Assembly (NCBI RefSeq): GCF_007954365.1
Contig: NZ_VOLO01000003.1
Location: 248,001-312,000, forward strand
DNA: 64,000 bases
Reading direction: 5' to 3'
Source: Frigoribacterium sp. ACAM 257
GTDB lineage: Bacteria > Actinomycetota > Actinomycetes > Actinomycetales > Microbacteriaceae
Made by a program: the position numbers and the translations under genes. How positions within the stretch are numbered: position 1 is the first letter of the stretch; the number at the start of each line of letters is the position of its first letter. The notes below the pieces were generated by a model. It saw only the letters and a list, made by a program, of their open reading frames with translations, did no database searches and was not told the DNA's origin. This document shows, in pieces, positions 57,172 to 64,000 of this stretch.

Positions 57172-57906
57172 ATGACCTCCATCGCTGCCAGCCCGCTCCT
57201 CCTCGCCGCCGTCGGTCCGACCGCCGTCGGTCCGACCGCCGCCCGTCCGACCGCCGCCGGCTCGCCCGGCTCGCTCACCGAGAGCGACGGGATCGTCGGC
57301 ATCTCCTCGCGCGTCATCGACGCGGCGGGCGAGTGGGGCGTCGGCCTGCTCACCTTCGTCGAGACGGTGTTCCCGCCGATCCCGAGCGAGCTGATCCTGC
57401 CCCTGGCCGGGGCGCTCGCCGGCAGCGGGGACATGAACGTCGTCCTCCTCGTCGCCACGGCCACGCTCGGGGCGTACGTCGGGGCTCTGGTGCTGTACTG
57501 GCTCGGCGCCGTGCTCGGCCTCGAGCGCAGCATCCGCTGGCTGTCGAAGCTGCCCCTCGTCGACCGCGAGGACTTCGACTCCGCCGCCGGCTGGTTCCAC
57601 CGCCACGGGCGGTCGGCGGTCTTCTTCGGGCGCTTCATCCCCGGGGTGCGGAGCCTCATCTCGCTGCCCGCGGGGGCCGACCGGATGCCGCTCGTGACCT
57701 TCTCGCTCTTCACGATCATCGGCAGCGGCCTCTGGAACACGCTCCTGATCGGGCTGGGCGTCGCCCTCGGCACCCAGTACGAGCTGATCGACCGCTACGC
57801 CAAGTACCTCGACTACGCCGTCTACGCGGCGATCGCCGGGGTCGTCCTGTGGCTCGTCGTCCGGGCGGTGCGGCGTCGCCGTGCTGCCGAGCGCACCCGG
57901 GGCTGA
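57172..57906 (+). CDS. DedA family membrane protein (second copy)
   Basis: A 244-residue membrane protein with the DedA core FVETVFPPIPSELILPLAGA, GALVLYWLGAVLGLE and FGRFIPGVRSLISLPAGADRM. Compared with the copy at 42826 it has an extra N-terminal ~40 residues with a threefold AVGPT/AARPT repeat encoded by a 15-bp tandem array, and lacks the long polar C-tail. If the repeat is not translated, the next in-frame start would be internal; the hydrophobic MTSIAASPLLLAAVG start could be a weak signal-like segment. Probable flippase for a lipid carrier. Confidence 0.85.
   Translation: MTSIAASPLLLAAVGPTAVGPTAARPTAAGSPGSLTESDGIVGISSRVIDAAGEWGVGLLTFVETVFPPIPSELILPLAGALAGSGDMNVVLLVATATLGAYVGALVLYWLGAVLGLERSIRWLSKLPLVDREDFDSAAGWFHRHGRSAVFFGRFIPGVRSLISLPAGADRMPLVTFSLFTIIGSGLWNTLLIGLGVALGTQYELIDRYAKYLDYAVYAAIAGVVLWLVVRAVRRRRAAERTRG
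57208..57252 (+). repeat. 15-bp tandem repeat in the second DedA gene
   Basis: Three units, GCCGTCGGTCCGACC twice (57208-57237) and GCCGCCCGTCCGACC (57238-57252), coding AVGPT, AVGPT, AARPT. Confidence 0.9.
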
Positions 57907-58033
57907 TCCATCCCGTCGTGCCGGGGGCGCGCTCGGAGGGGATCCCCACGGCCCGTCCAGGCGGACGGACCGGGTCGTCCGTACTGTCGGACACCCGGGA
58001 GGCTCCCGGGGCGACCGGAAGGAACGGCACACC

Positions 58034-58789
58034 ATGGGATTCCTCGACAAGCTCCTCGGACGAGACGACCCGCAGGACGGCGCGACCCCGCAGGGCGCGC
58101 AGCAGCAGGCACCGCAGCAGACCGGCCAGCGTCCCGGCAGCCGCACCGACGACGAGATCGCCGTCGAGCGCTACCGCTACCTGCTCCGCACCGCGCCGCC
58201 GGAGACCATCGAGCAGGTGCACGCCGAGGCGTTCGCGACCCTGACGCCCGAGCAGCGCCGCACGGTCTTCGACGAGCTCAGCCGCCAGTCGCCCCAGGGC
58301 GAGCAGCCCCGCGGTGAGGACGCGGGCTCGCTGGCCCAGGCGGCCACCCGCTCCGAGCTGCGTCGTCCCGGCACCCTCGAGCAGACCCTGGGAGGCGGCC
58401 AGCAGGGCGCGCAGGCCGGCGCCGGCCAGGCACAGGGCCGGCAGGGCGGCGGCATGGGCATGGGCATGGGCTCGATCATCGGCGGCTCGTTGCTCGGCAC
58501 GGTCGCCGGGTACGTGATCGGCTCGGCCCTCGTCAGCTCGTTCCTGCCCGACGGCGGCGACGCCACGGCCGACGGCGGAGCGGAGGGCGACGCCGGTGCC
58601 GAGGGCGACGCCGGTGCCGACGGAGGCGCAGACGCCGGTGCCGACGCCGGTTCCGACCCGCAGCTGGCCGGCGACGCCACCGGCGGCGACCCGGGCGCGG
58701 CAGGCGACTTCGGGGGCGGCGACTTCGGCGGCGGGTTCGGCGGCGGCGACCTCGGCGGGGGCGGCGGCTTCGGCGACTTCGACATCTGA
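58034..58789 (+). CDS. Glycine-rich hypothetical protein with one hydrophobic segment
   Basis: A 251-residue protein. N-terminal MGFLDKLLGRDDPQDGATPQ is followed by a helical domain with DEIAVERYRYLLRTAPPETI and HAEAFATLTPEQRRTVFDEL, a hydrophobic Gly-rich stretch (GSIIGGSLLGTVAGYVIGSA, ~153-172), and a tail of Asp/Gly/Ala and FGGGDFGGG repeats. Similar actinobacterial proteins are sometimes named cation-transporting ATPase without basis. Start ATG 58034 has GGAAGGAA upstream; TACTGT at 57980 may be the -10. Function unknown, perhaps stress or envelope linked. Confidence 0.75.
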   Translation: MGFLDKLLGRDDPQDGATPQGAQQQAPQQTGQRPGSRTDDEIAVERYRYLLRTAPPETIEQVHAEAFATLTPEQRRTVFDELSRQSPQGEQPRGEDAGSLAQAATRSELRRPGTLEQTLGGGQQGAQAGAGQAQGRQGGGMGMGMGSIIGGSLLGTVAGYVIGSALVSSFLPDGGDATADGGAEGDAGAEGDAGADGGADAGADAGSDPQLAGDATGGDPGAAGDFGGGDFGGGFGGGDLGGGGGFGDFDI

Positions 58790-58864
58790 CCGCGACCCCT
58801 GGCCAGGACTACCGTCGAACATCCGCACCCCGACGACCCCGTCGCAGACCGTCTGAGGAGACCC

Positions 58865-59893
58865 ATGAGCAAGCTCGACCCCACCATCTCTCGCATCGCC
58901 GTCGTGACGGGGGGCAGCGCGGGTCTCGGTCGGGCCGTGGTCCGCGAGCTCGCCGACCGCGGCTGGGACGTCGCGGTGCTCGCGCGCGGCCAGGAGGGGC
59001 TGGACGGTGCCGTCGCCGACGTCCGGGCGGCCGGTCGGCGCGCCGTGGGCGTCCCCACCGACGTCGCCGACCGCGAGCAGGTCGAGGCGGCCGCGACGCG
59101 CGTCGAGGACGAGCTCGGCGACATCGGCCTCTGGGTCAACTGCGCCATGGTCGGGGTGTTCGGCGAGTTCCTCGAGACCGACCCCGACGACTTCGAGCGG
59201 GCCACCCAGGTGAACTACTTCGGCTTCGTCAACGGCACCCGCGCGGCGCTGTCGCGCATGACGCCGCGCGACAAGGGCCACGTGATCCAGGTGGGCTCCG
59301 CGCTGGCGCACCGGGGCATCCCGCTGCAGGCTGCCTACTGCGCCTCGAAGCACGCCGTGCAGGGGTTCACCGAGTCCGTGACGACCGAGCTGATCCACAA
59401 CAAGAGCCACGTCGTCATCTCGACCGTCGACATGCCGGCCCTCAACACGATCCAGTTCAACTGGGTCCGGTCGCGTCTCCCCGAGCACCCGAAGCCGGTG
59501 CCGCCGATCTTCCAGCCCGAGGTGGGCGCGCGTGCCATCGCCGACGTGGCCGACAAGCCGCGTCGCCGCTCGTGGATCGGCGAGCCGACCGTCATGACGG
59601 TGCTCGGCAACCGCTTCGTGGCGAACTGGCTCGACGTGTACCTCGCCAAGACCGGCTACAGCGGCCAGCAGGCGCCCGAGAAGTCCGAGCCCATGTGGCC
59701 GGACAACCTGTACAGCCCCGTCGCCGGCGACCACGGCGCCCACGGCATCTTCGACGACCAGGCCCGCTCGACCAGCCCCCAGGTCTGGTACACGCGCAAC
59801 CGCGGCGTCAGCTACGCGCTCGCCGCGGCGGGTGCCCTCGGCGCCGGCGCCGCCGTCGCGCGGGCCGTCGCCGGCAGCCGGCGCCGCCCGTGA
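58865..59893 (+). CDS. Short-chain dehydrogenase/reductase
   Basis: A 342-residue [20 protein letters not shown] (NAD(P) loop), the NNAG-equivalent [12 protein letters not shown], and the catalytic Tyr/Lys in [12 protein letters not shown] with Ser in [12 protein letters not shown]. The C-terminal ~90 residues beyond a classical SDR form an extra region ending in a hydrophobic Ala/Gly segment, possibly membrane associated. Start ATG 58865 follows GAGGAGACCC. It overlaps the FAD enzyme start by 4 nt, so SDR, oxidoreductase and SRPBCC protein form one operon. Confidence 0.9.
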   Translation: MSKLDPTISRIAVVTGGSAGLGRAVVRELADRGWDVAVLARGQEGLDGAVADVRAAGRRAVGVPTDVADREQVEAAATRVEDELGDIGLWVNCAMVGVFGEFLETDPDDFERATQVNYFGFVNGTRAALSRMTPRDKGHVIQVGSALAHRGIPLQAAYCASKHAVQGFTESVTTELIHNKSHVVISTVDMPALNTIQFNWVRSRLPEHPKPVPPIFQPEVGARAIADVADKPRRRSWIGEPTVMTVLGNRFVANWLDVYLAKTGYSGQQAPEKSEPMWPDNLYSPVAGDHGAHGIFDDQARSTSPQVWYTRNRGVSYALAAAGALGAGAAVARAVAGSRRRP

Positions 59894-61356
59894 CGGCGGC
59901 GTTCGACGCGGTCGTCGTCGGGGCCGGGCCGAACGGCCTCTCGGCGGCGGTCGTGCTCGCCCGCGCCGGGCTGCGCGTCCAGCTGCTCGAGCGGGCCGAC
60001 ACGATCGGTGGCGGCACCCGCACGGCCGAGCTGACCCTGCCGGGCTTCCGCCACGACATCTGCTCCGCGGTGCACCCGATGGCGATGGCGTCGGGCTTCT
60101 TCCGGCGCTGGGGCCTGCAGGAGCGGGTCGAGATGATCGTTCCCGAGGTCTCGTACGGGCACCCCCTCGACGGCGGAACCGCCGGCGTCGCCTACCGCGA
60201 CCTCGACCGCACCGCCGACGGGCTCGGCGTCGACGGCCCGACCTGGCACCGGATGTTCTCCCGGCTCGTCGACCTCGAGGCCGAGCTCTCGCAGTTCACC
60301 CTGTCGCCGATCCTCCAGGTGCCGCGCCACCTCGGCACCGCGGTCGAGTTCGGCCTGCGGATCCTGCACCAAGCGGGCCCGTGGTGGGACGCCGGCCTCC
60401 GCACCGAGGAGGCGCGCGCGCTGCTGGCGGGCGTCATGGCCCACGCCATCCGCCCGATGCCGAGCCTCAGCGCGTCGGCCGCCGGCCTCGCCCTCGCGGT
60501 GCACGGGCACGGCTACGGGTGGGCGGTGCCGCGCGGCGGCAGCCAGGCGATCGCGGACGCGCTCGCCGCCGACCTGGTCGCGCACGGCGGGGTGATCGAG
60601 ACCGGCGTCGAGGTGACCAGCCTGCGTCAGCTCGACGCGTCCGTCCGGCTGCTCGACGTGACCCCGAAGCAGCTGATCGCGATCGCCGGCGACGAGATGC
60701 CGGTCGGGTACCGACGCCGGCTGGAGCGGTTCCGCTACGGGGGAGGCGCCTCCAAGGTGGACTTCGCCCTCAGCGGCCCCGTGCCGTGGCAGGCCGAGGA
60801 GCTGCGGCGCACGCCGACCGTGCACCTCGGCGGCGACCGGGCGGCCGTGGCCCGCGCCGAGCACGACGTCGCCCGCGGCGTGCACCCCGCCGAGCCGTTC
60901 GTGCTCGCGGTGCAGGCGGGCGTCGTCGACGACACCCGTGCGCCCGCCGGGCAGCACGCCCTGTGGACCTACGCGCACGTGCCGAACGGCAGCACCGTCG
61001 ACATGACCGAGGCGGTCACGCAGCAGATCGAGCGGTTCGCGCCCGGCTTCCGTGACCTCGTCCTCGCCTCCCGCGCCCACACGGCGTCCGACCTCGAGGA
61101 GCACGACCCGAACTACGTCGGGGGCGACATCGCGTCGGGCGCTCCCACGATGCGGCAGCTGATCGCGCGCCCGGTGGTGTCGACCGACCCGTGGCGCACC
61201 GCTGTGCCCGGCACGTACCTCGCGTCGTCGTCCGTGCCGCCCGGCCCCTCCGTGCACGGGATGGGCGGGGCCTACGCCGCCCTGAGCGCGCTGCGACACG
61301 AGTTCGGCATCGAGCACCTGCCCCGGCTGGGGCCCGACGGAGGGACGACGACGTGA
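59890..61356 (+). CDS. FAD-dependent phytoene-desaturase-like oxidoreductase
   Basis: A 488-residue flavoprotein with the Rossmann [20 protein letters not shown] dinucleotide motif and [10 protein letters not shown] of the CrtI/PYROXD2 family. Other marks: [36 protein letters not shown] and [20 protein letters not shown] near the C-terminus, GSSVPPG-like [20 protein letters not shown] for the flavin. Substrate unknown; no carotenoid cluster is in the window. GTG start overlaps the SDR stop. Its stop overlaps the next GTG. Confidence 0.88.
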   Translation: MTAAFDAVVVGAGPNGLSAAVVLARAGLRVQLLERADTIGGGTRTAELTLPGFRHDICSAVHPMAMASGFFRRWGLQERVEMIVPEVSYGHPLDGGTAGVAYRDLDRTADGLGVDGPTWHRMFSRLVDLEAELSQFTLSPILQVPRHLGTAVEFGLRILHQAGPWWDAGLRTEEARALLAGVMAHAIRPMPSLSASAAGLALAVHGHGYGWAVPRGGSQAIADALAADLVAHGGVIETGVEVTSLRQLDASVRLLDVTPKQLIAIAGDEMPVGYRRRLERFRYGGGASKVDFALSGPVPWQAEELRRTPTVHLGGDRAAVARAEHDVARGVHPAEPFVLAVQAGVVDDTRAPAGQHALWTYAHVPNGSTVDMTEAVTQQIERFAPGFRDLVLASRAHTASDLEEHDPNYVGGDIASGAPTMRQLIARPVVSTDPWRTAVPGTYLASSSVPPGPSVHGMGGAYAALSALRHEFGIEHLPRLGPDGGTTT

Positions 61357-61808
61357 GTCGTGACCAGAGGTTCGTCGAGGCGTCGCCGCACGACGTCTTC
61401 GACGTGCTGAGCGACGGCTGGCTCTACCCGAGCTGGGTGGTGGGCGCCTCGCGCATCCGCGACGTCGAGCTCACCTGGCCGGCCGTCGGGGCGAGGATCC
61501 ACCACTCGTTCGGCGTCTGGCCGCTCGTCGTCGACGACACCACGAGCGTGTTGGTGTGGCACCCGCCGCACCGGGCAGTCCTCCGCGCGAGGGGCTGGCC
61601 GCTGGGCGAGGCGCAGGTGACGCTCACCGTCCACGACCGCACCGGGGGATGCCTCGTCGTGATGGACGAGGAGGCGGTCACCGGGCCGGGCGCCCTCGTC
61701 CCCGACGTCGTGCTCGACCCCGCGCTCGGCGTCCGCAACCGCGAGACCCTGCGCCGTCTGGCCTGGCTGGCCGAGGGACGGCTGCGCGACCGGGTCTCGC
61801 CGAGCTGA
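61353..61808 (+). CDS. SRPBCC-fold protein
   Basis: A 151-residue START/SRPBCC-like protein: FVEASPHDVFDVLSDGWLYP SWVVG split by the usual Trp, then HHSFGVWPLVVDDTTSVL and EEAVTGPGALVPDVVLD. Such small helix-grip domains bind lipids or aromatic ligands. Translationally coupled (GTGA) to the FAD enzyme and SDR; the three could modify one hydrophobic compound, but the substrate is unknown. Confidence 0.82.
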   Translation: MSRDQRFVEASPHDVFDVLSDGWLYPSWVVGASRIRDVELTWPAVGARIHHSFGVWPLVVDDTTSVLVWHPPHRAVLRARGWPLGEAQVTLTVHDRTGGCLVVMDEEAVTGPGALVPDVVLDPALGVRNRETLRRLAWLAEGRLRDRVSPS

Positions 61809-61848
61809 CCCGCGCCTCCCGGGCCCCGGTCGCCTGCCGTCCTCGTCG

Positions 61849-63249
61849 CTAGAGCGGGGACGTCTCGCCGTCGCGCGGCGCTCGCAGCTGCCGCAGGGCC
61901 GGCGCGTGCAGCGGCGTCGTCTCCCACCGGACCTCGGCGGCGCCTGCGTCGAGCACCAGGTGCAGGCGGTGCGGCGTCTCCACGAACACCACGTCGACGT
62001 GCAGCGCCGCGCCGCGGCGGCCCGCGGTGACCGCGAGCGCGTCGGTGACGGTCCAGGCGCCGAGGACGACCTCGGCCTCGAGCACGTCGTCGCCCTCGTG
62101 CAGCAGCACGCGCCACGACGACCCCTCGTCCGTCAGCCCGACCAGCGTCAACGTCGGCTGCTCGCTCGACGACGTCGGCACGAAGGAGGCGGCACGCAGC
62201 TCGGCAGCGCCGGCGTCGTCCTCGAGGGGCGCCAGCCCGAGCGCGGCCGTGCGGCGGGCCAGCGCGTCGTCGGCGGCCGCGTCGCCCGGGCCCTCGAAGG
62301 CAGGCAGGAGGTGCTGCCAGGCGAGGTCGAGCACGGCCTGCATGTCGACGGTCTGGCCGGTGAGCGCGAGCACGACGTCGTGCTCGGGCAGCACGACGCA
62401 GAACTGGCCGTAGGCGCCGTCGCCGCGCCAGCCGTGCCGGGCCATCCAGAACTGGAAGCCGTAGCCCTGGCTCCAGTCCGCGTTCGGCTCATCGGGGTTC
62501 GCGACCTGCACCCGGGTCGCCTCGTCGACGTAGGAGGCGGGAAGCAGCTGCCTGCCCTGCCACATGCCCCGCCGCAGCCACAGCTGGCCGAGCAGCGCCA
62601 CGGCCTCGGTCTGCGCGTGCAGCCCGCTGAAGCCGATCTCTCGGCCGCTGTCGTCGCGCTGCCAGCTCGCCTCCCCGATGCCGAGCGGCTCGAACAGCCG
62701 CGGCCGGAGGTACTCGGTGAGCGACAGGCCGGAGGCGCGCTGCACGATCGCCGCGACCGCGTAGGTGCAGGGCTGGTTGTAGGCGAAGACCGAGCCGGGG
62801 TCGGCCTCCGGCGGCGTGAGGAGGAACCCGCGGACGAGGTCGGCCGGGTCGGCCTCGAGCGCGCGGCCGAGGGCCTCTGCCCGGTGTCCACTCGACATCG
62901 CGAGCACGTCGCGGACGCGCATCGACCGGCTGCGCGGATCGGTCACGTCGGCGTCGAGCTCGGGGAAGTGGCTGAGCACCGTGTCGTCGAGGCCGAGGAG
63001 GCCCTCGTCGACCGCGAAGGCGACGGCGGTCGAGGTGAAGCTCTTGCTCAGCGAGTAGAGCAGGTGGACACGGTCAGCCGAGTACGGGGCCCACCAGCCC
63101 TGCGTCACCACGGAGCCGTGACGCACCAGCACGATGCTGTGCGGCTCGACGCCGGGCGTGGACTCGAGCCCGTCGAGGAAGGCCTCGACGCCGGCGGCGT
63201 CGATCCCCTCGGCGGACGGCGTGCTGGTGGGCAGAGCGTCGATGGTCAT
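61849..63249 (-). CDS. Beta-lactamase-family serine hydrolase
   Basis: A 466-residue class C-type hydrolase. The SxxK motif is Ser66-Leu-Ser-Lys69 (LLYSLSKSFTSTAV); the second motif position reads YNQ in FAYNQPCTYAV, where class C enzymes have YxN. C-terminal ~130 residues form a separate beta domain. No signal peptide, so likely cytoplasmic esterase or peptidase rather than a resistance enzyme. Start ATG 63249 follows TAGCCT with 7 nt. Confidence 0.88.
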   Translation of the reverse strand: MTIDALPTSTPSAEGIDAAGVEAFLDGLESTPGVEPHSIVLVRHGSVVTQGWWAPYSADRVHLLYSLSKSFTSTAVAFAVDEGLLGLDDTVLSHFPELDADVTDPRSRSMRVRDVLAMSSGHRAEALGRALEADPADLVRGFLLTPPEADPGSVFAYNQPCTYAVAAIVQRASGLSLTEYLRPRLFEPLGIGEASWQRDDSGREIGFSGLHAQTEAVALLGQLWLRRGMWQGRQLLPASYVDEATRVQVANPDEPNADWSQGYGFQFWMARHGWRGDGAYGQFCVVLPEHDVVLALTGQTVDMQAVLDLAWQHLLPAFEGPGDAAADDALARRTAALGLAPLEDDAGAAELRAASFVPTSSSEQPTLTLVGLTDEGSSWRVLLHEGDDVLEAEVVLGAWTVTDALAVTAGRRGAALHVDVVFVETPHRLHLVLDAGAAEVRWETTPLHAPALRQLRAPRDGETSPL

Positions 63250-63256
63250 GCCGTCG

Positions 63257-63262
63257 AGGCTA
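63257..63262 (-). promoter_or_regulatory. -10 hexamer placed for leaderless start of the serine hydrolase gene
   Basis: TAGCCT on the minus strand, CGACGGC, ATG 63249. Confidence 0.5.
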
Positions 63263-63315
63263 GCGCCGGCCGACCGGAGCCGGTCGGCGAGGCAGCGGCG
63301 GCTGGTCGGCCCGGC

Positions 63316-64000
63316 TCAGCGGTCGGCGAGCTCGTCCCGCACCTTGCGGCGCAGCACCTTGCCGATCAGCGACTTCGGCAGCTCGTCGACGACGACGATG
63401 CGACGCGGCACCTTGTAGGGCGTGAGGTGCTGACGGGCGAAGGCGCGCAGCGCCTGCACGTCGACCTCGGCTCCCGGGTGCAGCACGATCGCGGCCGCGA
63501 CCTGCTCGCCGCCGGGCGAGGGCAGGCCGACCGCCGCGGCCTCGGCGACTCCCTCGTGACGGAGCAGCACCTCCTCGACCTCGGACGGGCTCACGTTGAA
63601 GCCGCCCGTGATGATGAGCTCCTTGATGCGGTCGACGACGCGGACGAAGCCGTCGGGGTCGATCGTGACGATGTCGCCGGTGCGGAACCAGTCGCCGTCG
63701 ACGAAGACCTCGCTCGACTCCTGCGGCTTCCGGTAGTAGCCGCTGAAGACCTGGGGGCCGCGGACGATCAGCTCGCCGCTCTCGCCGGCGGGCACGTCGA
63801 CGGTCGGGTCCTCGGGGTCGACGACGCGCACCTCGGTGCTCGACAGGGGCAGGCCCACGGTGCCGGCGCGACGGGTCGGACCGACGGGGTTGGCCATCAG
63901 CACGGGCGAGCACTCGGAGAGGCCGTAGCCCTCGACGAGCCAGCCGCCCGACTGCTCCTCCCACGGCTCGACGACCTCGGCCGACAGGGGCATGGCCCCC
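63316..64000 (-). CDS. Long-chain fatty acid-CoA ligase (AMP-binding), C-terminal part, truncated by window edge
   Basis: About 228 residues of the end of an acyl-CoA synthetase entering from the right edge. Visible motifs: EGYGLSECSPVLMANPVGP (A5 region), GELIVRGPQVFSGYYRKPQE, the GDWFRTGDIVTIDPDGFVRV motif with DRIKELIITGGFNVSPSEVE (hinge and A8), and PKSLIGKVLRRKVRDEL with the catalytic Lys of A10. It activates a fatty acid with ATP and CoA. The N-terminus and acyl pocket are outside the window. In the same direction as the serine hydrolase, 66 nt upstream of it. Confidence 0.92.
   Translation of the reverse strand, partial: GAMPLSAEVVEPWEEQSGGWLVEGYGLSECSPVLMANPVGPTRRAGTVGLPLSSTEVRVVDPEDPTVDVPAGESGELIVRGPQVFSGYYRKPQESSEVFVDGDWFRTGDIVTIDPDGFVRVVDRIKELIITGGFNVSPSEVEEVLLRHEGVAEAAAVGLPSPGGEQVAAAIVLHPGAEVDVQALRAFARQHLTPYKVPRRIVVVDELPKSLIGKVLRRKVRDELADR

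Noticed and set aside
57172-57260. DedA N-terminal repeat as a separate peptide or regulatory leader
   Set aside because: The repeat is in frame with the DedA core and no stop intervenes; a separate product is not supported.

Overview
The window is a gene-dense, very GC-rich segment of an actinobacterial chromosome. GTG and TTG starts, 1-4 nt stop/start overlaps, a GatCAB amidotransferase, NAD-dependent LigA, an AdnA/AdnB-like helicase-nuclease pair, and DUF3107, DUF3039, DUF3097, DUF3054 and DUF7882-type small proteins all point to the family Microbacteriaceae; I cannot fix the genus. There is no transposase, integrase, phage gene, rRNA or CRISPR array, so this is core chromosome rather than an island.

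Layout. 1-5,560: a truncated aminopeptidase P, an endonuclease/exonuclease/phosphatase-fold membrane protein, a PHP phosphoesterase, a DEAD-box RNA helicase, a ferritin-like MiaE-type protein and two small genes. 5,680-22,450: a genome-maintenance and protein-quality block (AdnA, AdnB, a degenerate phosphotransferase, NudC, UvrD2-like helicase, a lone cyclodehydratase/E1-like protein, a DUF2342 zincin-like protein, a PDZ/Lon-type protease, a UPF0182 membrane protein). With the upstream helicase, ferritin-like and DUF3107 genes it resembles the Mycobacterium tuberculosis Rv3211 to Rv3193c neighbourhood as I remember it. 22,600-27,110: initiator tRNA-Met, glycerate kinase, an aminotransferase and an HtrA-like protease with a long repeat tail. 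27,257-35,262: a surface-glycopolymer region (two GT2 glycosyltransferases, a CDP-alcohol phosphatidyltransferase, a TagF-like polymerase, a TagG/TagH-like ABC exporter and a nucleotidyltransferase), interrupted by a small regulator and two unknown genes. 35,627-38,660: an ABC ATPase with a 245-residue low-complexity front end and its permease. 38,680-48,600: DUF3039, PncB, MurI, RNase PH, RdgB, DedA, tRNA-Leu, an MFS transporter, MnmA and LigA. 48,700-55,340: a DUF1023-type hydrolase, gatC-gatA-gatB, a membrane protein and DUF3097. 55,500-64,000: small unknowns, a second DedA, a glycine-rich protein, a three-gene SDR/FAD-oxidoreductase/SRPBCC operon, a serine hydrolase and the end of an acyl-CoA ligase.

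Genes that work together: AdnA and AdnB should form one end-processing helicase-nuclease; GatC, GatA and GatB form the tRNA-dependent amidotransferase; RNase PH and RdgB are co-transcribed; MnmA and LigA overlap; the TagG/TagH-like exporter presumably moves the polymer made by the nearby glycosyltransferases.

The strongest non-gene signal is a recurring start architecture: a TAnnnT hexamer lies only 6-8 nt upstream of the start codon in at least 16 genes, implying widespread leaderless transcription. Other unexplained structures are an 8-bp polystop tandem repeat, a 95-nt tract in pentamer phase upstream of rph, and two related intergenic clusters of CAGGA motifs. Several enzymes have lost signature residues: the phosphotransferase, the NudC zinc ribbon, the DUF2342 HExxH, the AdnA Walker B, and the last Asp of the CDP-alcohol transferase.
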